This document shows positions 37,170-43,864 of a stretch of 64,000 bases of DNA, piece after piece (the first letter of the stretch is position 1; each line of letters begins with the position of its first letter). This DNA is from Citricoccus sp. CH26A (GTDB lineage: Bacteria; Actinomycetota; Actinomycetes; Actinomycetales; Micrococcaceae), in the NCBI RefSeq assembly GCF_000224415.1, contig NZ_AFXQ01000002.1:124001-188000 (forward strand). Reading direction: 5' to 3'. The notes under the pieces were generated by a model. That model was not told where the DNA came from. It searched no databases and worked only from the letters and a program-made list of their open reading frames with translations. A program made the translations under genes and the position numbers.

Positions 37170-38690
37170 TCAGGAGCCGTCGCCGGGGGCGTCCTGGGCG
37201 GACCGGGCGCGGGCGGCGGCCTCGGCCGCGGGGGAACCGGGGCGGCGCTCCTCGGTCCAGCCCTCGGCGTTGCGCTGCGGGGCCACGGTGAGGGCCAGCG
37301 CACCGGCCGGGACGTCCTTGCGCACCACGGCGCCGGCGCCGGTGTAGGCGCCGTCCCCCACGGTCACGGGTGCGATGAACACCGTGTTGGAGCTGGTGCG
37401 CACGTGGTCACCGATCACGGTCCGGTGCTTGGCGACGCCGTCGTAGTTCGCGGTGATGTTGCCGCAGCCGATGTTCGTGTACTCACCGATCTCGGCGTCC
37501 CCGGCATAACCGAGGTGGGAGAGCTTGGACCCGCGGCCGATGACCGCGTTCTTCGTCTCGTAGAACGCCCCGATCTTGCCCTGCTCCCCCAGCACCGTGC
37601 CCGGCCGGATGTAGGTGAACGGCCCGACGACGGCCCCGGCGCCGATGACGGCCCCGGTCGCCTGGGTGCGGGTCACGGTCGCACCGGCGCCCACCGTGGT
37701 GTCCACCAGCGTGGTGTCCGGACCGACGACGGCGTCCTCTGCGATGTGCGTGGTGCCCTGCAGGTGGGTGTTCGGCAGGACGGTGGTGTCCGGCTCGAGG
37801 GTGACGGTGGAGTCGATCCAGGTGGTCTCGGGGTCCTGTACGGAGGTGCCCGCCCGCATGTGGGCCTCCACGGTGCGCCGGTTCATCTCCGCTCCGAGCG
37901 CGGAGAGCTGGACGCGGTCGTTCGCGCCCTCGACCTGCCACTGGTCCTCGGTGGTGACCGCGGCGACCCGGCCGCCGGCCTCGCGGGCCAGGGAGAGCAC
38001 GTCCGTCAGGTACATCTCGCCCTGGGCGTTGTCCGTGGTGACCCGGGACAGGGCGTCCACCAGGAGGGCGCCGTCGAAGGCGTAGATGCCGGAGTTGACC
38101 TCGTTGACCTGCCGCTGGGCGTCGGTGGCGTCCTTGTGCTCCACGATGCCGGCCACGGAGCCGTCCGCCTCGCGCAGGATCCGGCCGTAGCCGGTGGGGT
38201 CGGCGAGCAGTGCGGTCAGCACGGTCACGGCGTTGCCCTCGGACTGGTGGGCGGTGACCAGTTCGTCCAGCAGGGCGGTGGTCAACAGCGGGACGTCCCC
38301 GTAGGTCACCACGACCGTGCCCTGGACCGGGTGCCCGGCGGCCTGGAGTGACTCCAGTCCACACTGCACGGCGCGGCCGGTGCCCGGGACCTCGTCCTGG
38401 TCGGCGATCGTGAGGGTGGCCGCCTCGAGGCCCGGGAGTTCGTCGGCGAGGGCGGTGATGTGCCCGGCCACGAGGTCGCGCTGGTGCCTGACGACGGCGA
38501 CGAGCCGCTGCGGGGCCAGACCGGCCGCGGCGGCGAGCGCGTGACCGATCATGGAGCGGCCGCCGATGCGGTGCAGGATCTTGGGGGTCTTGGACTTCAT
38601 CCGGGTACCGGCGCCTGCTGCCAGGACGATGACGGCTGACGGCGCGGCGCTGGCCACGGAGGACTCGGTCAAGGATCTACGCTCCTGCAT
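37170..38690 (-). CDS. glmU: bifunctional GlmU (GlcNAc-1-P uridyltransferase / GlcN-1-P acetyltransferase)
   Basis: GlmU makes UDP-GlcNAc, the peptidoglycan precursor. The 506-residue protein has the uridyltransferase domain with VIVLAAGAGTRMKSKTPKILHRIGG near 20-44. The C-terminal left-handed beta-helix shows repeated hexapeptides (for example VIGAGAVVGPFTYIRPG) and the active-site segment ENTNIGCGNITANYDGVAKH-like GEYTNIGCGNITANYDG. The tail is Pro/Ala/Arg-rich. TAGACT (plus-strand 38721-38726, reverse) is a -10 candidate giving a 30-base leader. The next gene downstream is prs. Confidence 0.95.
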   Translation of the reverse strand: MQERRSLTESSVASAAPSAVIVLAAGAGTRMKSKTPKILHRIGGRSMIGHALAAAAGLAPQRLVAVVRHQRDLVAGHITALADELPGLEAATLTIADQDEVPGTGRAVQCGLESLQAAGHPVQGTVVVTYGDVPLLTTALLDELVTAHQSEGNAVTVLTALLADPTGYGRILREADGSVAGIVEHKDATDAQRQVNEVNSGIYAFDGALLVDALSRVTTDNAQGEMYLTDVLSLAREAGGRVAAVTTEDQWQVEGANDRVQLSALGAEMNRRTVEAHMRAGTSVQDPETTWIDSTVTLEPDTTVLPNTHLQGTTHIAEDAVVGPDTTLVDTTVGAGATVTRTQATGAVIGAGAVVGPFTYIRPGTVLGEQGKIGAFYETKNAVIGRGSKLSHLGYAGDAEIGEYTNIGCGNITANYDGVAKHRTVIGDHVRTSSNTVFIAPVTVGDGAYTGAGAVVRKDVPAGALALTVAPQRNAEGWTEERRPGSPAAEAAARARSAQDAPGDGS

Positions 38691-38923
38691 CGATGCTTCA
38701 CGGCGGGACTGCCGCAGGCCAGTCTAGACCGCCTGCTCCACGTGATCGCCACTCGGGACCACGTGGACGGCCTGAGGGGTACCGGGCGGGGGTACCCGAC
38801 CGCCTCGGGGTCCGGCCCGTGGGATGCGTGTTGCCCTTGCCGACCGGGCGGGGCGTTCCTACGGTGAAGCCAGTGCGACCGTTGACCGGCAACGCGTCGC
38901 GGAGGACGCCTGGGGGGGCACAG

Positions 38924-39466
38924 ATGCCGACGATGAACGCCGAGTCAGCACGCGTGGGAGAATCCACGGCAGCACCGTTCGGCCGGGCACGCTGCCGGCA
39001 GTGGGCCGGTTGGCTCCTGCTGACCTACCTGCTTGGGGTGTGCGCCCTGGTGCTCTCGGTCCGCCTGACCTCCCCGGGCCTGCCCGAGTTCACCGACTCC
39101 CTCGTGGCGTGGTCCGCCGAGACGGGGATCCTAGCCGGGTTGCCCTTCGACCGGGTCGGGGCCGTGGCGAACGTGGTGGTCTTCGTGCCCATCGGCTTCC
39201 TGCTGACCTGCCTGTGGGGGCGGTGCGGGAGCCGAGGCGAGGGCACCGGGACCGCACCGCGCACCGGCGTGCCGGACTGGGGGGTCCTCCTGCTGGCCAC
39301 GGCGTGGTCCGCCGGGGTCGAGCTGACCCAGCTCTACCTGCTCGCCGAGACCAGCGGGACCGTACGGGACCTGGTCTGCAACTCCGCGGGCGCCCTGGCC
39401 GGCCTGGTCCTCTACCGCGGCGTCCAGGCGGCCCGCCAGCGGGGCCGGACGGGCATTCCCTCCTGA
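38924..39466 (+). CDS. VanZ-like membrane protein
   Basis: The 180-residue protein has about four membrane helices at roughly 28-48, 76-97, 120-140 and 150-168. The VanZ-family signature is visible as AVANVVVFVPIGFLLTCLWG followed by SAGVELTQLYLLAETSGTVRDLVCNSAGALAG. VanZ members affect teicoplanin resistance or cell-wall properties, but most are uncharacterised. ATG 38924 follows a seven-G run; ATG 38933 is also possible. It is divergent from glmU and convergent with the sugar cluster. Confidence 0.85.
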   Translation: MPTMNAESARVGESTAAPFGRARCRQWAGWLLLTYLLGVCALVLSVRLTSPGLPEFTDSLVAWSAETGILAGLPFDRVGAVANVVVFVPIGFLLTCLWGRCGSRGEGTGTAPRTGVPDWGVLLLATAWSAGVELTQLYLLAETSGTVRDLVCNSAGALAGLVLYRGVQAARQRGRTGIPS

Positions 39467-39478
39467 GCGGCCGCCGTC

Positions 39479-39506
39479 GTGTCCCCGGGCCGCGCGGCGG
39501 GGACAC
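39479..39506. terminator. bidirectional terminator between VanZ and the sugar cluster
   Basis: GTGTCCCC and GGGGACAC are 8-base arms with a GC-rich 12-base middle. It lies between two convergent genes. Confidence 0.65.
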
Positions 39507-39519
39507 CGCGCCCGGCGGT

Positions 39520-40689
39520 TCATACCGCGGGCCGCCCTGCCAGCACCCGGTGGGTCAGGAACGACCCCAGTTCGGCGGCCGACCGGGCCAGTGAACCGGC
39601 GCGCTCGGCGAGTCCGTGCCGACGGCCCAGCGCATTGCCGTAGATGTTCTCCAGGAGCAGGGCCGCGCGGCGCAGACTGTGGTGCTCCTCGACCATCGCG
39701 CGTGACCACTCCCCCCTGCGGCGGCGCTCGGCGGCGTCCGCAGCCAGTTCCAGCAGGTGGGGCAGCAGTCCATACTCCCCGCCGTCACCGACGCCGTAGA
39801 AGCCCTGCCAGTCGAACGACGTCATCGTCCGCCGGGTGACCGGCTCGCAGAATCCGTCCGCACCCAGCACGATCGCCGGCTTGGCGTAGGCCATGCCCCG
39901 CAGGACCGAACCGCCCATGCCCAGCACCACGTCCGCGGCCGCATAGGCCGGGGACGGGTCCGGGAGACTGCCGGTGGCGAGGACCACGCGGCGCCCGTGG
40001 CGGGTGTTGACCCGGCGGGCGGCCGCGCGGATGCGCACGAGCTCGGGCCCGCCGCCGCCGATCAGCAGGACGGCGGGCTCGCGTTCCGCCAGGCGGTCGA
40101 CGTGGGCGATGGCCGCGATGACGCCCGCGGCCTGGTCGAGGTCGGTGGTCATCTGCCCGACCAGGGAGATCACCAGGTCCTCCGGCGAGAGACCCAGGGA
40201 CCTGCGGGCGGGCCAGGGGTCGGTGGGCACGCAGGCGATCGTGTCCACCGGCGGCGCCATCAGGTGCCGCCGGGGGTGGTCCCCGGTGTCCGCCCACAGC
40301 TTCCGCGAGCCCACGATCAGGTCCAGGTGCCGGGGCAGGAACCGCGGGACGTCTGCGCACGGCACCGTCATCACCTGGGGGATCCCGATGAGACCGTGGG
40401 CTCCGAAGGAGGCCCCGATGGAGGGACCCCAGTCGTAGGTGTGCACGACGTCGGCCCGCCACGAGCGGGCCAGCCGGAGCAGGCCGGCCGCCCAGCCCAC
40501 CGAGAGACGTGCCGAGGAGCCCGCCAGGGTCAGGTCCAGGCCCAGGGCATGGACCCGGTCCATCAGCGGGCCGGGCGAGGCGTAGAGCATGACGTGATGG
40601 CCGCGGTCCCGGATGGCGGCGGCCAGGTCCAGGGCGTTGAGCTGGCTGCCGCCCACCTCCATGTCGTGCAGGCAGACGATGATCCTCAT
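39520..40689 (-). CDS. glycosyltransferase of the GT4-like (GT-B) type
   Basis: The 389-residue protein has two Rossmann-like domains. The N-domain reads MRIIVCLHDMEVGGSQLNALDLAAAIRDRGHHV, typical of GT-B enzymes. The C-domain has LLIGGGGPELVRIR near 218 and ADVVLGMGGSVLRGMAYAKPAIVLGADGF near 265-295, the nucleotide-sugar binding part. It lacks membrane helices. It is the last gene of a four-gene minus-strand cluster, and its ATG overlaps the upstream DegT-family stop. Acceptor and sugar are unknown; a surface polysaccharide or glycolipid is likely from context. Confidence 0.82.
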   Translation of the reverse strand: MRIIVCLHDMEVGGSQLNALDLAAAIRDRGHHVMLYASPGPLMDRVHALGLDLTLAGSSARLSVGWAAGLLRLARSWRADVVHTYDWGPSIGASFGAHGLIGIPQVMTVPCADVPRFLPRHLDLIVGSRKLWADTGDHPRRHLMAPPVDTIACVPTDPWPARRSLGLSPEDLVISLVGQMTTDLDQAAGVIAAIAHVDRLAEREPAVLLIGGGGPELVRIRAAARRVNTRHGRRVVLATGSLPDPSPAYAAADVVLGMGGSVLRGMAYAKPAIVLGADGFCEPVTRRTMTSFDWQGFYGVGDGGEYGLLPHLLELAADAAERRRRGEWSRAMVEEHHSLRRAALLLENIYGNALGRRHGLAERAGSLARSAAELGSFLTHRVLAGRPAV

Positions 40690-41870
40690 CGGGGTGGCAC
40701 CCCCGGGGTGCCCTCGCCGCGGCGGTTCCGCGGCGCCTGGGAGGCGGACTGCAGGCTCGCGGTCACCCGGCGGTGTTCCTCGGCCGTCATCGTGTGGAAG
40801 ACCGGGAGGACCAGGGTGTGGTCCGTCAACCGCTCGGTCACGGGCAACGGCCGCACCCGCCCGGAGTGTCCCGCGTAGGCGTCCTGCCGGTGGGAGGCCA
40901 TGACGCCCCGCCGGGCCGAGATCCCGTCCGCCACCAGCCAGGCGAGCAGTTCGTCCCGGTCCAGGGGGAATCCGGGCAGGACCTCGATCCAGAACGACTG
41001 GAAGTTGCCCCGCCCGTAGTCGGGGTCCGCCGCGTACCGCACCCCGGGCACCGTGGCCAGCACGTCCTGGTACTCATGGGCCAGTGCCCTGCGGCGCCGG
41101 ACCATCTCCGGCACCTTGCCCAGTTGGACCAGCCCCACGGCGGCCTGCAGGTCCGTCATGCGGTAGTCGAAGCCGATCTCCGGGTAGCGCTCCAGCGCCG
41201 AGGGCACGGACTCATGGCGCTCGGCCGCGCTGACGTCCAGGGAGTGCTCGCGCAGCCGCCGGGCGCGGGCCGCCCACTCCGGGTTGTCCGTGGTGAGCAT
41301 GCCTCCCTCACCGGTGGTGAGCACCGCGTCTTGGTGGAAGGACCAGGCGGTGATGTCGGCGCCCGTCCCGACCGGACGATCCCGGTAGGTACAGCCGACC
41401 GCGCCGTCGGCGTCCTCGATCAGGGCCAGCGAGTGGCGGTCGCACAGGTCGCGGATGGGGTCCAGGTCCAGTGGCATCCCGCCCTGGTCGACTCCGATCA
41501 CCGCCGTGGTCCGGGGCGTGATGACCGCGTCCAGCGTCTCCGCCGTGGCGTTGCCGGTGATCAGGTCGACGTCCGCGAACACCGGCCTCGCTCCCGCATA
41601 GGTCACCGCGTTGGCGACGGCCAGGAAGGACAGGGACGGGACGATGACGTCATCGCCGGGCTGGATCCCCGCCACGATGAGCGCCAGGTGCAGGGCCGAG
41701 GTGCCCGAGGAGGTGGCGACTGCGTGGGAGACGCCCTGGGCCTGGGCGAAGGCGCGTTCGAACTCGGCGGTGCTTGGGCCCTGGGCGACCCGGCCCGACT
41801 CGAGGACCTGGCGGACCGCCTCCGCCTCCTCCGGCCCGAGCCAGGGACGCATCAGGCTGATCCTGCTCAT
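40686..41870 (-). CDS. DegT/DnrJ/EryC1/StrS-family protein lacking the catalytic lysine
   Basis: The 394-residue protein has the fold of sugar aminotransferases: LGPEEAEAVRQVLESGRVAQGP, VATSSGTSALHLAL, ADVDLITGNATAETLDAVIT and the C-terminal IGFDYRMTDLQAAVGLVQL. The PLP site differs. The usual SFHxxKxLTTGEGG reads SFHQDAVLTTGEGG, so the Schiff-base Lys is Ala182. The preceding motif EDAAQAxG reads EDADGAVG, and VHxxGxPxD reads VDQGGMPLD. ColD-type dehydratases replace this Lys with His, but Ala cannot act the same way. The protein may be non-catalytic, a regulatory or scaffold partner, or may have changed chemistry. The gene overlaps its neighbours on both sides. Confidence 0.85.
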   Translation of the reverse strand: MSRISLMRPWLGPEEAEAVRQVLESGRVAQGPSTAEFERAFAQAQGVSHAVATSSGTSALHLALIVAGIQPGDDVIVPSLSFLAVANAVTYAGARPVFADVDLITGNATAETLDAVITPRTTAVIGVDQGGMPLDLDPIRDLCDRHSLALIEDADGAVGCTYRDRPVGTGADITAWSFHQDAVLTTGEGGMLTTDNPEWAARARRLREHSLDVSAAERHESVPSALERYPEIGFDYRMTDLQAAVGLVQLGKVPEMVRRRRALAHEYQDVLATVPGVRYAADPDYGRGNFQSFWIEVLPGFPLDRDELLAWLVADGISARRGVMASHRQDAYAGHSGRVRPLPVTERLTDHTLVLPVFHTMTAEEHRRVTASLQSASQAPRNRRGEGTPGVPPR

Positions 41871-43021
41871 CAGGTCCCACCCCGTCCGGTCCGCTCGCTC
41901 GTGTCCGGTGCCGTCTCGCCAGCACCGGACGCCCCGTGGGCCGGGGCCCAGGGGTCGGGGATCGCGGTCGTGGCCCCGCCCCGCGCGAGGCTGGTCGAGG
42001 TCGACTCCAGCACGGACAGCACGCGCAGGGCCGACCGGCCGTCGGTCAGGGCCGGACGGTGACCGCGGATCGCGTCCGCGAAGTTCGAGACCATCAGCGC
42101 GAGCGGCGTGGACTCGCTCAGGGGAGGCGACCAGGGGTCCTGCCGCCGGGACGGGATCGCCACGCCCGGGCCGGTCCCCGCATCGGCCAGGCCCATGTGG
42201 CGGCGGTCCGGGACGACATCCCGGTCGTGGATGCTCAACCGCTGCTGGGGGTTCAGGTCGTCCCAGATCAGCGTCTTCCGGCTGCCTCCGATCACCATCT
42301 GCTGGACCTTCGTCGGGGACAGCCAGTTGACGTGGACGTGGGCGAGGGCGCCATTGGACAACGGCAGGTTCAGGTAACCCACGCAGGCCTTGCCCGAGCG
42401 CAACGGGTCCGCGCCCTGGGCCGAGACGACCTGCGGTTCCAGGCCTCCGGGGAGGACGAAGTCCAGGACGGACAGGTCGTGCGCCGCCTGGTCCCAGAAC
42501 ACGTCCGCGTCCGACCGGACGAAGTCGTGGTTGATCCTGACGGAGTCCACGTAGCGGATCTCGCCCAGCTCAGCGCCGGCGATGAGCTCACGGATCTTGA
42601 GCACGGCCGGGGTGTAGCAGTACGCGTGGTTCACCATCAGCACGCTGCCGCGGGACTCGGCGGCGGCCACCATCTCGACGGCGGCCCCGGTCGTGTCCGC
42701 CAGGGGTTTCTCCAGCAGCACGTGCTTGCCGGCGGCGAGCGCCTGCAGGGTGATCCCGTGGTGCGTAGGGGCCGGTGTCGCGATCACGACCGCGTCGACG
42801 TCGTGTCCGGCGAGCAGTTCGGTCACGGAGGTGGTCACGGCAGGGTGCCCGGCCTCCCGGGCCAGGCCCTCGGCCCGGGACCGGTCCGCGTCACAGACGG
42901 CGACGACCTCCCAGTCCGCGCTCTGGGCGAAGGCCCCCGCCAGGCCCGGGGTGCCGCTGTCGGCACCGACCACGGCCACGCGCAGGGTGGGACGGAGGGT
43001 GTTCTCGGTGGGGAGGCCCAT
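41870..43021 (-). CDS. Gfo/Idh/MocA-family NAD(P)-dependent sugar oxidoreductase
   Basis: The 383-residue protein has an N-terminal Rossmann domain (LRVAVVGADSGTPGLAGAF near 12-30, VVAVCDADRSRAEGLA) and the family EKP motif in GKHVLLEKPLADT with the catalytic Lys near 108. HDLSVLDFVLPGG near 190 supplies the catalytic His region. Pairing with a DegT-family gene matches WbpB/WbpE-type systems that oxidise and aminate a nucleotide sugar, although here the aminotransferase is altered. ATG 43021 overlaps the upstream stop (TGATG). A longer in-frame extension to 43147 is rejected because it reads antisense-like Arg-rich sequence. Confidence 0.88.
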   Translation of the reverse strand: MGLPTENTLRPTLRVAVVGADSGTPGLAGAFAQSADWEVVAVCDADRSRAEGLAREAGHPAVTTSVTELLAGHDVDAVVIATPAPTHHGITLQALAAGKHVLLEKPLADTTGAAVEMVAAAESRGSVLMVNHAYCYTPAVLKIRELIAGAELGEIRYVDSVRINHDFVRSDADVFWDQAAHDLSVLDFVLPGGLEPQVVSAQGADPLRSGKACVGYLNLPLSNGALAHVHVNWLSPTKVQQMVIGGSRKTLIWDDLNPQQRLSIHDRDVVPDRRHMGLADAGTGPGVAIPSRRQDPWSPPLSESTPLALMVSNFADAIRGHRPALTDGRSALRVLSVLESTSTSLARGGATTAIPDPWAPAHGASGAGETAPDTSERTGRGGT

Positions 43022-43527
43022 CAGTACACCCCCGGCCCGGGTCCGTGGAGGCCCTGGTCGTCCCGCGTCAACGGCCCGGCCACGACGACGGCGTCGGCGC
43101 CGAGGTCCTTGACGGCGGTATCGACCTCGTCGATTCCCACGTAGCACAGGGCGCGGTGGGCCTCACCCCAGTCCTGGGTGGCGTCCCCCGAGGCGACCTC
43201 GCCGTCCAGCACCACGCCCACGATCGTGTAGGCGGCGGGCCGCCGCCCGGCCCGGTGCAGGACCTGGCGCACGTCGGCCGGGGCGCCGACGACCACGACG
43301 GAGAGGGCACGGCCCTCCAGCCGGCTCCGGCGCGCCAGGGCCCGCCAGGGCCGCCCGGCGGGCAGCCGCCGGGCCGGCTCGGCGGGGGTGGTGATCCGGA
43401 GGAGCGCGGTCAGGACCGTCACGAGCGCGCGGTCCAGGAGGCTGCCCCGGCACGGGGTGGCCGGGACGGCGTACTGCGTGCGCTGGCCGCTCGACAGGGC
43501 GGTGCCGGATGTCTGCACCATGGTCAT
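43021..43527 (-). CDS. CoA_binding_3 domain-only protein, truncated sugar-transferase homologue
   Basis: The 168-residue product matches the cytosolic N-terminal part of WbaP/CpsE-type polyprenyl-phosphate sugar transferases. It has LSVVVVGAPADVRQVLHRAG near 93, YTIVGVVLDG, and VKDLGADAVVVAGPLTRDDQGL near 142. In full-length homologues this continues into a bacterial sugar transferase domain with a membrane helix. Here the frame ends after HGPGPGVY, and the stop overlaps the Gfo/Idh ATG. There are no predicted membrane helices and no catalytic domain. It is either a remnant or a free nucleotide-binding regulatory domain. ATG 43527 is chosen; ATG 43521 is close behind. Confidence 0.7.
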   Translation of the reverse strand: MTMVQTSGTALSSGQRTQYAVPATPCRGSLLDRALVTVLTALLRITTPAEPARRLPAGRPWRALARRSRLEGRALSVVVVGAPADVRQVLHRAGRRPAAYTIVGVVLDGEVASGDATQDWGEAHRALCYVGIDEVDTAVKDLGADAVVVAGPLTRDDQGLHGPGPGVY

Positions 43528-43864
43528 GTCTCAACCCGGGGCCCGTGTAGGGCATCGGCTGGAAAAGGCATTTGGACTCCCACAGGGGTGAGGGGCCGGT
43601 GTGCCCATGAGCGTGAAGCACGACCGGCCCGGGGAGGCCGCCGGGGGTGACGGCCTCTCGCTTCCCCTCGAGCCTAGGATCGGCCCCCGCCTCCCGCATC
43701 CGTGGGCCCGTACTCTAAATCACCCCGCAGAGCACGTGCTCGGATCCCGGGCTCTCGCTACGGTCACTCGCCGGGACGGGTGAGCCGCCCGCGGGTGCAT
43801 GGGCCTGGCCCGATGTCACCCGCGGGCGGCTGGCCCGGGGGGTGGTGGTGCGCCGGCGCAGGAA
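43528..43864. other. 337-base intergenic region upstream of the sugar cluster
   Basis: This region holds the control sequence of the minus-strand sugar cluster and the end of the LuxR-type transcript. A small hairpin (GAGGCCG/CGGCCTC, near 43634-43657) and a local A/T-rich patch (CTCTAAATC near 43715-43723) are visible. No protein-coding frame with a credible start was found. Confidence 0.6.
43783..43831 (-). terminator. hairpin after the LuxR-type regulator pair
   Basis: Perfect 15-base arms AGCCGCCCGCGGGTG and CACCCGCGGGCGGCT enclose 19 bases, beginning 34 bases past the regulator stop on the minus strand. Confidence 0.8.
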
